Source: Elymus sibiricus (lineage: Eukaryota > Streptophyta > Magnoliopsida > Poales > Poaceae). Taken from it: DNA of 64,000 nt. The notes under the pieces are model-generated. The model did no database searches, was not told the origin of the DNA, and worked only from the letters and a program-made list of their open reading frames with translations. Positions 35,401 to 47,176 of the stretch are shown here, piece after piece. Numbering within the stretch: the first letter of the stretch is position 1; every line of letters starts with the position of its first letter. Made by a program: the position numbers and the translations under genes. The DNA lies in the NCBI GenBank assembly GCA_039707655.1, contig CM077667.1:154546642-154610641 (forward strand), written 5' to 3'.

Positions 35401-35931
35401 AGAATTCAGATTCACTTTTGAAATTGAGGGCGGGCTGGGTCTTAGGCGCGCGCGCTTGTTGGCACCAAAATTTTCAGTTTCATTTGGGCGCGCGCTTGAT
35501 CGGCACCTTGCTGGCACTCTTTTTCTCCCTCCTTTTCTTTCTTTATTTCATTTCTCCTTGGTGCTATTCTTGTTGCTTTTGATCTTGAATCACCTGCTGA
35601 TCATGATCATTGATCGGGCAAAGTTGGATGTTGGATCCGGCGCCAGATGGCCTCGACGTCGCCGGATGTGGCGGATCTTGGCCCAATAATGGGTGGCGAC
35701 CAAAACCCTAGCTAGCCACAGGGGCTGGTGGACGTCTTGAGCGTTGTTTCTGACCGGAGCGGAAGGAGGCATGGACCTAGGGGAGCTCAGGGGTGTTGTG
35801 CGCGCCGCCGGAGCTCGCCGAAACTGACCGATGTGGGTGGTGGGTGGCGGCGAGGGAGATAGGTTCTTTGGGGAGAGGCAGAAGTCGCGAGACAGAGAGG
35901 GGTACGTGAGGGAGATGGCAAACACTGTTAT

Positions 35932-37615
35932 CATATTTTGCACAAGTTTTCATCTTAGAATGGCAAACAATGTTGCCTAAGGAAGCTTTCATTTTCTTTG
36001 CACGAAAATTTCATTTTCCATTTTTTGAGTGTCCAAAATGAGTTTTTCGTGAACAACCTACAAAATATTTGTTGCAAAATTGGACCAAATCAATTTTCTA
36101 AAATAGTAGGTCGTATGTACAATTTACCAAATGGTTGGGTCTCAAAAGCTTTTTATATACCTCTCGTGAAATAGACAAATTTTCGCCGATTCAGCAGGAA
36201 ACGGGTCAAATTTGAACTACAACTGCCTCATAGTTTGCTCATTATTTTTCCAAAAAATCATTTCTAGGTACATAAGTATCAATTTAATTATAGATACTCT
36301 AAAAGTTTTGCAAGATTCAACCCCTAGCTACGAACAGTCATGCCCGTCATTTTGAGCGCGTTTTGAAATGGGCATAAGAAATTAAAAAAAATCAAACAAA
36401 TTGAAAACCTTCGCATTGTGTCATTATATGTGACCTGATATCCAGGAAAAATAACAAACTTGGACTATGGCAAATGTCTTAAAAAGTGTTCTAAAAAACG
36501 AGCTATCATGTATGAAGATTCATGGCTTTCAAGGCAAATGGCCGCTATTATGATAACATTCATGGCATAGTTTATTCAAATGATATCATATTTTGCACAA
36601 AGGGTGCATATTGGAATGGAAAACAATGTTTCCTAAGAAAATTTTCATTTTCTTTGAACGAAAATTTCATTTTCCATTTTTCGAGTGCCCAAAATGAGTT
36701 TTTTTGTGAAGGACCTACCATATATTTGTTGCAAAATTGTACCAAATCTATTTTATAAAATATCAGGACATATTTAATGTAAAATTGACCAAATGGTTGG
36801 GTGTTAAAAGATTTTATCCACTTCTCATGAAAAAGACAAATTTCTGACGATTCAGATGGAAGCGGGTCAAATTTGAACTACAGATGCCTCATAGTTTAAT
36901 CATGATTTTTTGAAAATAATAATTTCTAGGTACAAAAGTATCTATTTAATAAGAGAAACACCAATTTTTTTTCAAGATTCAACAACTAGCTAGGAATGGT
37001 CATGCCTGCCGTTTTGACCGCATTTTGAAATGGGCATGAAATATTCAAAAAAATGAAAAAATTGAAAAACCTTCGCATTGTGTCATTATATGTGACCAAG
37101 TTACCAGGAAAAATAATAAACTTGTAATACGACAATTATTTTAAAAAAGTGTTCTCAGAAATGAGCTATCATGTATGAAGATTCATGGCTTTCAAGACAA
37201 ATGATCAATCTTATGGCCACATTCATGGCATAGTTTGTTCAAGATCTCATATTGTGCACAAAGGTGCATCTTGGAATGGCAAACAATATTGCCTAAGGAA
37301 ATTTTCATTTTTTTTGGACGAAAAATTCATTTTCCATTTTTTGAGTGCCCAAAATGAGTTTTTTGTGAAGGACCTACCATATATTTGTTGCAAAATTGGG
37401 CCAAATCAATTTTCTAAAATATTAGGCTATATTTAATGTATAATTGACCAAATGGTTGGGTATAAAATGCTTTTATCCACCTCTCGTGAAAAAGAGAAAT
37501 TTCTGCCGATTCAGTTGGAAGCGGGTCAAATTTGAACTGTAGCTGCCTTATAGTTTGGTCATGATTTTTTGCAAAAATCATTTATAGGTACATAAGTATC
37601 TATTTAATCAAAGAT
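35932..37615 (+). repeat. Tandem array of about 657 bp units (2.6 copies) in CACTA element 2
   Basis: Units begin near 35932, 36590 and 37248 with TTGCACAAxxxxTCATxTTxGAATGG. They share TTTCATTTTCCATTTTT, GTTGCAAAATTGGxCCAAATC, GGGTCAAATTTGAACTxxA and CCTTCGCATTGTGTCATTAT blocks. The third unit is cut near 37615. The unit is non-coding and AT-rich. Confidence 0.8.
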
Positions 37616-37859
37616 AGATGGTTTGGTGGAGAGACGTCGAGGTTTGGATGGCGGCCGAGGGCCCCAATTCCAGAGTGCGTAAACCGACATGCCAGCTACG
37701 TGGTCACCGCGTGACCGTTGCGTTGCCATGCATTCTGGGAAGCCTAGGCATGTCTGGTGGGTTGAGGACTCCCCCGGTAGGTGTTAGGAAGAAAAAGACA
37801 ACAGAAGAATCTCACGAGGAGACTGAATTAAGCTCAAACACGATATAGCAGCCAAGTGT

Positions 37860-39120
37860 TTGATTAGTGGTGGGGGAAATGCACATGGCCAATGGGGCCG
37901 AGTTTTGGCCGAGGTTGATCATCTACTAAGGAGATTGTCTTGGCGAATTTGCATCTCAAATGGAGGAGCCTAGGTGGCACTTGCTTTGCAAAGTACCACA
38001 CTGGACAGAAATATGGATGTTGAAGCTGGGCTGAAATGAATGCATGGATTGAGCTGAAATTTGGTGGAGGATGGTAATTTGGGCATATAAAAGCACTGTA
38101 AAAATTTGATAACAGTTGGACATGCCAAAGTGGTGCTTCCTTCACAATGCTCTTCTTTGGACAGAAACTTGGGAAAACTATTGAGAAAAATTAGTTGAAT
38201 TAAATGAGCTCAAATTTTGTGGAGAGTGATGATTTTAGCATATGGAAGATTTCATAAAATCTTAGATAATTTTGATAAAACTAGATAGTACTTCCTTCAC
38301 AAAGCTTCTCTCAGGATAGAAACTTATGAAATTTCCCGAGGAAGATTTACTACGCAAATGGAGCTCAATATTTTCCAGTGGCAATGATTTGAGTGTGTAA
38401 GAGTGCCCAAAAAGTTTGAGTGCAATATTAGGGGTTTAGATATCACTTGCTTTGCAATGTCTCAATCTGGCCAGAAAATAGAAATTGAATCTGTGCTCGT
38501 ATAAAGTATTGGATTGAGCTGTAATTTGGTGGAGGATGACAACTTGGGCATATGAAGGTAATGTAAAAATTTCATACAATTTGGATAAATAAAAATGGTA
38601 CTTCCTTCACAATACTCTCCACTGGACAGAGAATTGGGAAAAATATTGAGGACAATTGGATAAATTAAAATGAGATAAAATTTGGTGCAGGGATGTTATA
38701 TGGGCAGAGTTATGTCCTGGTAAATTTTCAGCAATTATAAAGCAATATAAAATATAGTTGCGTCACAAACTGAAAATATTACCAGAAACAAAGATTGCAT
38801 GGTGAGCTCACATGGATTATTATATGGGGATCAAATTTTGTGGAGAGCTATAACTTGGGCATACAGAATATGTGGCAAAAATTCAGCTCATTAGGAGATG
38901 CCTAGCTAGTACTTCCTTCACAAAGCTTCTAGCTAAACAGAAACTTTGGAAATTTGCTGAGAAAGATTTAATAGGAAAATGGAGCTGAATTTTTTCATTA
39001 GGCAATGATTTGGATAGTAAAGAGTGACCAAATTTTTTTAGGGCAATCCAAAAAATATAAATAGCACTTCCTTCACAAAGTGTTGTTCTAAACAAAATAG
39101 GAAAATGAATATTCCTAAAT
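37860..39120 (+). repeat. Degenerate array of about 160 bp units in CACTA element 2
   Basis: TxxTxCTTCCTTCACAAAxCxTCT followed by GGACAGAAACTTGGxAAA and a GGAGCTxAATTTTxTGGAG phrase recurs near 37975, 38135, 38290, 38450, 38600, 38910 and 39065. The copies are much more diverged than the 657 bp array. Confidence 0.6.
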
Positions 39121-39304
39121 TATTTTTGAACTAGGCAAGGAAGGATTTTGACATATTTGAGGAATATATGATACAAAGAATTTATGATTTTTTTGGGAAT
39201 TTTGGGAATGACAGAAATGTAGGCTCCTTCACTACCTAGGGCAAAAAATGACACATGGACATGACACATAGGCAAAACTGATGAGGTGGCGCCCACAATT
39301 TACA

Positions 39305-39530
39305 AGGCTATGACCATCTATATTGGTCGTGATCAGCTAGAAATAAGGCAGCGGACCAGTGCTGTCTGCTTTACGACCATTTCGTGTGAGGAAATTACGA
39401 CCTTTCTGACCAAAATGGTCATTATGGTTTAGGGTTTGGAGTCCCCCCGAACAGCTTACGACCAATTGGTCTCAAATGGTCGTAGATTTACGACCATTTC
39501 TTCCAGGGTCACTGCCAGAAGGTCACAAGT
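39305..39530. repeat. Right subterminal array of CACTA element 2
   Basis: Many ACGACCA and TGGTC words in both orientations, mirroring the left end. Confidence 0.7.
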
Positions 39531-39549
39531 TGACATATTTCTTGTAGTA

Positions 39550-40780
39550 AAGTTACATAAATATTGCATGGACATAATGTTAAAAGGAGAAGATCATAAC
39601 ATTGTGGAATTGCACTATGACCGTAGGCATTTCTTTCACGATGCCGGTACCATTAGTGTGGAATTCGAGGACTTTCATCTCTTCTTCAACTTCGATAAGC
39701 TTGCTGCCACTCTTGTCAAATGCTTGATGTTGTAAGTACTTCACAAAGTTTGTAATCAACTTCTCCATACAAGGCTGTAAATGAAAAAAGCTAACTGTAT
39801 TGTATTCCTCTCAGGGGATTGACGGCGCAGAGATCGATAAGGGCGCATTGGCATTTCATAGATCCTGATTTAGCAAATGGCATTTTGTTATGTATGAATG
39901 AAACACACGAGGCTTCCATCTCGCATGTCGCCAAGATCTTGTGGGAGTTACAGATAGGAGAATTCTTCATGTGGCCATATCATGAAGGGTAAGTTAAATA
40001 TACAACCACACATACATTGATCGTCTTTCAGTTTTCGACACAGTTCGTAAGTTCAAGGTTTTCTTAAACTGTAGAGATCACTAGATCTTGGTGGTCATTG
40101 TTCCAAAACGCAACATGGTTTACTACTTGGATTCTCTCAGAGAGTCAAATGCACCTCAGGATCTGAGTCATCTTCAGGATTTCATGGACAGGTATTGAAT
40201 TCTTTGATGTTAAAATGTTGTATTCATATCTGGTTCAAGAATTGAGTATGTGAAAATTCATCTTCATTCGCAGTGTATTGTGTAAGACCATAACTTTAGG
40301 AGGGAGATGGTTCGACCTCCAACTACATGTGCAGCACGTGATCGTTTCTCCGGTAAGACAACAAATTCCGTTATTTTCAGAAAATAGTCATAGTTCAAGT
40401 TTCTAAGTAAACCTCTTTATATTTCTCTCCAAAGAAAAAAAGAAACAACTTACACCGGTTAGGTTGTTCCTAATAGGGCAAATACATAACTAATGATGTA
40501 CAAAAAATTGTAGTGTCCTCAACAACAACTAGGGACCAACCTATGTGGATACTACATTTGCGAACACATGATGAACCTATGCAGTCATGTTGAATGTGGT
40601 TTCGATGCTGACAAAATAGAACCAGTAAGTCTGTTTCTTAATTACTATCTTCTACTCCACACGGATGTCACATTCTGATCTAAAAGTCCTGCAGTTGATC
40701 TTTGGACCGATGACCTTTGAACCGCTCGCCGCAGATGAATTGTTGTCTATTAGGAAATTATCAGCACCTTCTTTGTGAAA
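39550..40780 (+). pseudogene. Ulp1-type cysteine protease domain (C48), 3' part
   Basis: Ulp1-family proteases cleave SUMO or ubiquitin-like proteins. Exons inferred from GT/AG sites are 39550-39731, about 39816-39988, 40075-40191, 40274-40352, 40514-40624 and a last one from about 40695. Core motifs are present: DH followed by ILVVIVPKRNMVYYLDSLRE (catalytic His and Asp), and QQQLGTNLCGYYICEHMMNL (oxyanion Gln and catalytic Cys). The conserved Trp after His is a TAG (40082-40084), a single G-to-A change from TGG. The final exon frays after AADELLSIRKLS. Apart from the TAG and the CACTA insertion the catalytic residues are intact, so the gene died recently or is read through. Confidence 0.7.
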
Positions 40781-41681
40781 CACTATATCAAGCCCTCTAG
40801 AGACGTCGAAGATTTCAGGATTCGTATCCCCCAATAATAAGTACGCATTCATATAGTGTTATCAGCTAAACATATACGCATGGATGCTTGTTTTCTATGT
40901 GATCATGTCTTCGTATCTCGTACACTATGATTATATACTGCATATGTCTCTCTTACATATGTGGAATTTAGCTAGCATTTGCTCAATTGCATATTGTCGC
41001 GAATTATGATGAATGTTCTTCTTGTGGACACTATTCGTTCAATTGCATATTGTGCCGAATTATGATGAATGTTCTTCATGTGGACACTATTTGTCGATTG
41101 CATATTGTGGTGAATTTGCTATTTGCAGGGTGATTCAAATGCGATATTTTACAATAAGCTGGATTTTTCAAGGCACCCGGTTCAAGCAACTAATCGTCTG
41201 TGATACAAAACGGAAAGCACACATAACTCATAGCGGAACCGCCTGTGATCAACAGTAAAAGCACACGCAACTCATAGCGCAACCGCCTGTGATCTACAGG
41301 AAAAGCACATGAGATAAAAACTGAAACGTTGGTGATACATAAGAAATCACAAACGATTTGCAACACTTGTACGTGTGCTTAAGAGCTCCTCAATCGTTTG
41401 TTTTCCATGAGCAATTGGACGCGTTTAACTCATGATAGCCGTGTGTGATTGATCCCAAATCCCACACGTACACCCAAAATATAGAGTGTGCGATATATTC
41501 CTGCACAGCACATGATTACGTTTGCTAGATCGTTTGCGCTCATTGGTCACCATCGCCGACAGGTTTTTCGTGTCGTGTGGGATGAACCCCCCCTATCGCC
41601 CACACATGCAAGGCGATGGTTTCAAAGTACGTCACGGAAAGGGATTAAAAACTATTTGTATAGCACGTCGCTGCACCAGTG
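40781..41681. repeat. 3' flank of the protease gene with short tandem repeats and a possible CACTG-type terminus
   Basis: A 57 bp unit containing CAATTGCATATTGT and AATTATGATGAATGTTCTTC is tandemly repeated at 40981-41115. A 44 bp unit containing ACTCATAGCGxAACCGCCTG is duplicated at 41216-41303. At 41673-41681 GCACCAGTG could be a CACTG-type transposon end, which would make the protease gene part of a DNA transposon. The opposite end was not found. Confidence 0.4.
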
Positions 41682-41739
41682 CAACGAGATGAACGATAGA
41701 CTCAAAGTTACGTATTTGGCCCGACCAAATCTTAAATCA

Positions 41740-43826
41740 CTTGAATTTCTCACTCCTCCTCCATTAACTCCCTTTTTCCGTGCGTTCATCAGATCTCTGC
41801 TGGGATGCCAAAGAGGAAACTGATGACCCACAAGTATAGGGGGTCAATCGTAGTCCTTTCGATAAGTAAGAGTGTCGAACCCAACGAGGAGCAGAAGGAA
41901 ATGACAAGCGGTTTTCAGCAAGGTAATTTCTGCAAGCACTGAAATTGTAGGTAACAGGTAGTTTGATAGCAAGATAATTGGTAACGAGCAAGTAATGGTA
42001 ACGGTAAATAAAGTGCAGCAAGATAGCCCAATCCTTTTGTGGCAAAGGACAGGCCAAAACAATCTCTTACAATAAGCAAGCGTTCTTGAGGGTACACGGG
42101 AATTTCATCTAGTCACTTTCATCATGTTGGTTTGATTTGCGTTCACTACTTTGATAATTTGATATGTGGGTGGACCGGTGCTTGGGTGCTGTTCTTACTT
42201 GAACAAACCTCCCGCTTATGATTAACCCCCTTGCAAGCATCCGCAACTACGAGAAAAGTATTAAGATAAAATCTAACCATAGCATTAAACATTTGGATCC
42301 AAATCAGCCCCTTACGGAATAGCGCATAACTAGGGTTTAAGCTTCAGTCACTCTAGCAACCCATTCATCTAATAACTACTCCACAATGCATTCCCTTAGG
42401 CCCAAAGATGGTGAAGTGTCATGTAGTCGACATTCACATGAGACCACTAAGGGAATCACAACATTCATATCATCAAAATATTGAACACATATCAAATTCA
42501 CATGATTACTTGCAACATGACTTCTCCCGTGACCTCAAGAACAAAGGTTACTTCAAATTCACATGATTACTTGCAACATGATTACTCACAAATTATATTC
42601 ATGCTCAAGATCAGAGGGGTATTAAATAGCATAATGGATCTGAACATATAATGTTCCACCAAATAAACCATATAGTAATCAACTATAAGATGTAATCAAC
42701 ACTACTAGTCACCCATAGGTACCAATCTGAGGTTCCGGTACAAAATTGAACACAAGAGATGAACTAGGGTTTGAGAGCAGATGGTGTTGTTGAAGATTTT
42801 GATGAAGATTGGCCTCCCAAAGATGAGAGGGGTGTTGGTGATGACGATGGCTTCAATTTCCCCCTCCGGGAGGGAAGTTCCCCCGACGGAATCGCTCCGC
42901 CGGAGGGCAAACGTGCTCCTGCCCAAGTTCCGCCTCGAGATGGCGGCGTTCCATCCCGAAAGTCCTCTCCTTATTTTTCTAGGTCAAAAGAACTGAAGTA
43001 CCAGAAGATGGGCACCGGAGGTGGGCTGGGCTGACCACAACCCACCAGGGCGCGCCTGCGGGCCTGGCGCGCCCTGGTGTCTTGTGGTCACCAGGTGGCC
43101 CCCCTCCGGTAGTTATTTGCTCCAGTATTTTTTATTTATTCCAAAATAATTCTCCGTGAAGTTTCAGCTTATTTGGAGATGTGCAGAATAGGTGTCTCTG
43201 ATATGCTTTTTCAGGTCCAGAATTCCAGCTGTCGGCATTCTCCCTCTTTGTTTAAACCTTGCATATTATGAGAGAAAAGCCATTACAATTACTCCATAAA
43301 GCATTATTATGCATAAAACCATTATAAATAACAGTAGGAAATCATGATGCAAAATGGACGTATCAGAAACTTCCAAGATCGAGAAGGAGCTGGATCCGAG
43401 TGCGGGTATCCTTCATGACAGCTCGGCTCTTGCACTGCTTCGACTCGACGAGCGCACCGTAGAGGTGCTATCTTCCTCAACTGCTTATGCGACGCAGCCA
43501 AGGAGATTGACAAGGAGATCACCCCCGGAGAGGAGCTCCCGAGTGACTTGGACGCCCTCATCAACCGTCTGCAGGACATACCATGCCGAGTGCAATCATG
43601 GAAGAAATATGCAGCCCACGCTAGTGCAGACATTGCTCTCTCCCTCGTCCGCGTGCATTGCAAGGGCGTAGACGAGGATAAGTTGAAGTTGTTGAGGGTT
43701 GTCAACAGAAAGAGCGCCGAGATTGAAGACTTCATGGAGAACTTCATGCCGGCGGCCATTCGGATTGCAGAGGTCATCGACCTCGACATCTTAACAGGCG
43801 CAGCGTCCCCAACAACAGCCGAATGA
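41740..43826 (+). pseudogene. C-terminus of the Gypsy B antisense gene, interrupted by a solo LTR
   Basis: An acceptor-like CGTTCATCAG precedes an exon that reads LCWDAKEE, is broken by the solo LTR at 41821-43365, and resumes at 43371 as TSKIEKELDPSAGILHDSSA. After a frame slip near 43490 the end reads EITPGEELPSDLDALINRLQ, QSWKKYAAHASADIALSLVR and AIRIAEVIDLDILTGAASPT. This is the conserved tail of gypsy-type transposon domain proteins in Tat-lineage Gypsy elements. It runs opposite to Gypsy B pol, tail to tail. Confidence 0.65.
41821..43365 (-). mobile_element. Solo LTR of an Athila-type element, 1545 bp
   Basis: It runs TGATGACCCACAAGTATAGG to GCAAAATGGACGTATCA on this strand and has perfect GAAAC duplications (41816-41820, 43366-43370). 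It is homologous to the 5' LTR at 60892-62199. The orientation is taken from that LTR, whose gag lies on its left. Confidence 0.93.
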
Positions 43827-43992
43827 ACCTCGGATACAAAACTTTAAATGATATTTGCCTCGGCATGCCGAGTGGTTTCTATACCCGTACATTCATCGTG
43901 ACTTTGCAGCCACAACTATCTGCACTTTTGCTTTGAATTGCATGACATTTGAATGCCTTTATTTAACTTTTTTGAGTGATTGGCCCGATTTT

Positions 43993-44832
43993 CACCGAGT
44001 GGGGATAATGTCCTCACTCGGAGTAGTTTTTAACTTAGGCGATTACTGGACCGCAGCTAAGCCCCCGAGTGTGGACGATGTCTTCACTCGGAGTAGTTTT
44101 AACTTAGGCGATTACTGGATCGCAGCTAAGCCCCCGAGTGTGGACGATGTCCTCACTCGGAGTAGTTTTTAACTTAGGCGAAATCAGGTTCGCAGCTAAG
44201 CCCCCGAGTGTGGATAATGTCCTCACTCAGAGTATTTTGTAACTTAGGCGATCACTGGATCGCAGCTAAGCCCTCGAGTGTGGACTATGTCCTCACTCGG
44301 AGTAGTTTTTAACTTAGGCAACTACTGGATCGTAGCTAAGCCCCCGAGTGTGGAAGATGTCCTCACTCGGAGTAGTTTTTAACTTAGGCGATTACTGGAT
44401 CTCAGCCAAGCCTCCGAGTGTGGATAATGTCCTCACTCGGAGTATTTTGTAACTTAGGTGAAATCAGGTTCGCAGCTAAGCCTCCAAGTGTGGATAATGT
44501 CCTCACTAGGAGTATTTTGTAACTTAGGCGAAATCAGGTTCGCAGCTAAGGCTCCGAGTGTGGATAATGTCCTCACTCAGAGTATTTTGTAACTTAGGCG
44601 AAATCAGGTTCGTAGCTAAGTCCCCGAGTGTGGATAATGTCCTCACTCGGAGTAGTTTGTAACTGAGGCGAAATCAGGTTCGCAGCTAAGCCCCCGAGTG
44701 TGGATAATGTCCTCACTCGAAGTATTTTGTAACTCAGGCAAAATCAGGTTCGCAGCTAAGCCCCCGAGTGTGGATAATGTCCTCACTCGGAGTAGTTTGT
44801 AACTTAGGTGAAATCAGGTTTGCGGCTAAGTT
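43993..44832. repeat. Tandem array of 70 bp units, 12 copies, in the Gypsy B 3' region
   Basis: Each unit follows CCCCCGAGTGTGG-ATAATGTCCTCACTCGG-AGTAGTTTGTAACTTAGGCG and ends in TCGCAGCTAAG. Every unit carries the inverted pair CCGAGTG/CACTCGG about 13 bases apart, so the RNA could form a hairpin per unit. Tandem repeats between pol and the extra gene are a known hypervariable feature of Tat-lineage elements and a proposed seed of satellites. Units differ by a few substitutions, with two subtypes (GATTACTGGATCGC and AAATCAGGTTCGC). Confidence 0.9.
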
Positions 44833-44965
44833 TATCCATGCACCCACTAGGGATGAGGAAAACGAACAAAAGTAAAAAAAATTGACAAAGAGTATGGAAA
44901 GTAAAGACTTCTATTCATCGAATTCACTCGGAAGCTCATTACAGGAATGACAGAGTGTTTTTATA

Positions 44966-46412
44966 CTAAGTGTAGAACTTGCGGAGCAGATCCGCGTTCC
45001 ACGCTGGGGCTCTTCTGCATCGGTGTTGAAGTTATACAACCGGTAGGCTCCATTGTTCAGGACTTTGGAGAATACGAAAGGCTCTTGACACGGAGGCGCT
45101 AATTTGTGTGGCTTCTGCTATCCAATCGGAGAACAAGGTCGCCCTCTTGAAAAGCACGCCCTCTGACTTGTCTGTCGTAAAGGCGTCTCAAGTCTTGCTC
45201 ATATAGCATCGACCTGACAAAGGCTAGCTATATCTCTTCCTCTAAGAGGTCCAGACCGTCTTGACGTGCGACTTCTGCTTCGTCTTCATTGTAAAGCTCC
45301 ACTCGGGGAGCATTGTGGCGTACGTCACTCGGCAGGACGGCTTCACATCCATATACCATGAAGAAAGGAGTGCGCTTGGTTGAATGATTCGGGGTCGTCC
45401 GAATGCCCCATAGAATAGACGGCAGTTCTTCGACCTAAGCACCAGCAGCATACTCCAGGTCTCTCATCAATCGGGGTTTCAATCCTTGGAGAATCATCGC
45501 ATTTGCTCGTTCCGCTTGCCCATTCGACTGCGGGTGAGCCACAGATGCGTAGTTTACCCGAGTGCCTTGGGAATAGCAGAACTCACGGAATTCATCTGAA
45601 TCAAAGTTCTTCCCGTTATCTATGATGATGTCATGCGGTACGCCGAACCCGAAGATGATCTGCCGAATGAAACTCATGGCGGTAGACGAATCCAAGCTTT
45701 TATTGGGCTTCGCTTCGACCCACTTGGTGAACTTGTCCACTGCCACCAGCAGATGGGTAAATCCACTCGTCCCAGTATGCAGGGGGCGACCATATGAAGG
45801 CCCCACACGGCAAACGACCAGGTGAGCGGGATGGTCTTCAGTGCGGATGCAGGCTTGTGTGTCTGATTGTTATAAAACTGACATCCAACACAGAGATCGA
45901 CCATGTCCTTTGCCGCTTCATTGGCTCGGGGCCAATAAAAACCCTGCACGAAACAGCTTTGCGACCAACGTCCGAGAGGACGCATGATGGCCACAGGTTC
46001 CCGAATGTATCTCGTTCAAGATCTGCAGTCCTTCCTCTGGGGATATGCATTTCTGTGCCACGCCTGTAGTGCTTTTCTTGTATAGCTGCTCTCCCATCAC
46101 TTCAAAGTATTTGGATCATCGGACGATCCATCGGGCCTCCTCTTCATCCTCAGGGAGCTCTTGCCGGAGCAAGTATGCTAAGTAAGGTTGGGTCCACTCG
46201 GGAGTGATTACCAACATCTCTTGAACGAGATCCACTACAGCTGGAATATCAACTTCAGTCAGATTAGAAGGTCCAACTGCTTGTGGGGGCTCTTCAGTAA
46301 AAGGATCTTCTTCGATTGAAGGAGAACGGAGGTGCTCAAGAAATATGCCTTTCGGAATGACCCGCCGAGTAGAGCCGATTTTGGCCAGGTCATCAGCAGC
46401 TTGGTTCTTCAC
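44966..46412 (-). pseudogene. Gypsy B integrase and end of RNase H
   Basis: From the CACTA edge the frame completes RNase H (NQAADDLAKIGSTRR). The integrase zinc-binding region follows in several frames (GPEPMKRQRTW, DLCVGCQFY). The catalytic core includes GFTHLLVAVDKFTKWVEAKP, GVPHDIIIDNGKNFDSDEFR and HPQSNGQAERANAMILQGLK, so the Asp and Glu of the DDE core are recognisable. A TAG replaces Trp after EYAAGA (45435-45437). The C-terminus (VYGCEAVLPSDV, DRQVRGRAFQEGDLVL) is broken by frameshifts and ends near 44966. Confidence 0.75.
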
Positions 46413-46439
46413 TCGCACTACTAGGAGAAACCTTATAGG

Positions 46440-46790
46440 CAGGACACTATCAGTAGCACTGGAAAGTAACAGGCACTGCTGGTAATTACCAGTAGCGCTG
46501 TATTTCGGCAGCGCTACAAGTAAAGACTTAGCAGTAGCGCTGGAAACAAAAAGAGCGCTACTGCTAAGCGGGACCCGACGAGCCCACCGACACTGTTGGT
46601 AGTAGCAGCGCTGTCCAGAATACAGCGCTACTACTAAGATTTTAGTAGTAGAGCTTTTTTTTCGTGGAATTGCTACTGCTAATGGGCCCCACTTAATAGT
46701 AGCGCTCTTTCCAGAAAGCGCTACTACAAAGTAACATAGCAGTAGCGCTTTCTAAAAAACAACGCTACTGCTATGCGTGGTTGGTGCCAC
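46440..46790. repeat. Left subterminal array of CACTA element 3
   Basis: About a dozen copies of AGTAGCGCT/AGCGCTACT in both orientations, several paired as palindromes. In CACTA systems these serve as binding sites for the TNP1-type protein; here that is inferred. Confidence 0.85.
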
Positions 46791-47176
46791 CTTTTCACCC
46801 CCTCCCCCTCCTCCCCCCCTTTGCCCTCTCTCCCCTCCTTTCCCCTCTCCCCTCACCATTGTTGCCCTTCTTCTCTCTTCCTCCTACCTCTCTTCTCTCC
46901 CCATTAATGCCCCCCTCCACCATAACTCTCCTCCATAAATGGCCTTCTCATCTCTAGCTAGCTCCATAAATGACCCCTACCTCATTTATTTGGCTCTCCC
47001 TCCATTCCATTAGATATAGATCTAGCTAGCTCATCTCTCTCCCTCTCCATTAGTTACCTAGAGTCATCTCTCCTCCCCAACAACTAGATCTAGCTAGCTA
47101 TTTAGCCATCCACACTTTCGCTCCCTATAGGTAGCGAAAGGCCTCATCCGATCGATCTTTCTCTCTCGGGAGATAG

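Larger units (their letters stand above)
29389..39549. mobile_element. CACTA element 2, non-autonomous, 10.2 kb, inserted in a protease exon
   Basis: The ends read gACTACAAGAAATATGTCGAC and, inverted, tACTACAAGAAATATGTCAAC. Both terminal nucleotides expected to be C have mutated. AAG flanks both sides (29386-29388, 39550-39552), the 3 bp CACTA duplication. Subterminal ATGACCA/TGGTCGT words crowd 29405-29690 and 39305-39530. No transposase is visible. The interior holds a solo LTR, a captured gene piece and two tandem arrays. The insertion interrupts a coding exon and the reading frame resumes exactly after one copy of AAG. Confidence 0.85.

Noticed and set aside
34568..35689. 373-codon plus-strand frame inside CACTA element 2
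   Set aside because: Low-complexity GC-rich and purine-rich sequence opens it, and the opposite strand shows a splice acceptor and protein-like exon. No plus-strand domain was recognised.
44000..44840. CRISPR-like array at the 70 bp repeats
   Set aside because: Units are contiguous with no unique spacers and lie in a plant retrotransposon 3' region.
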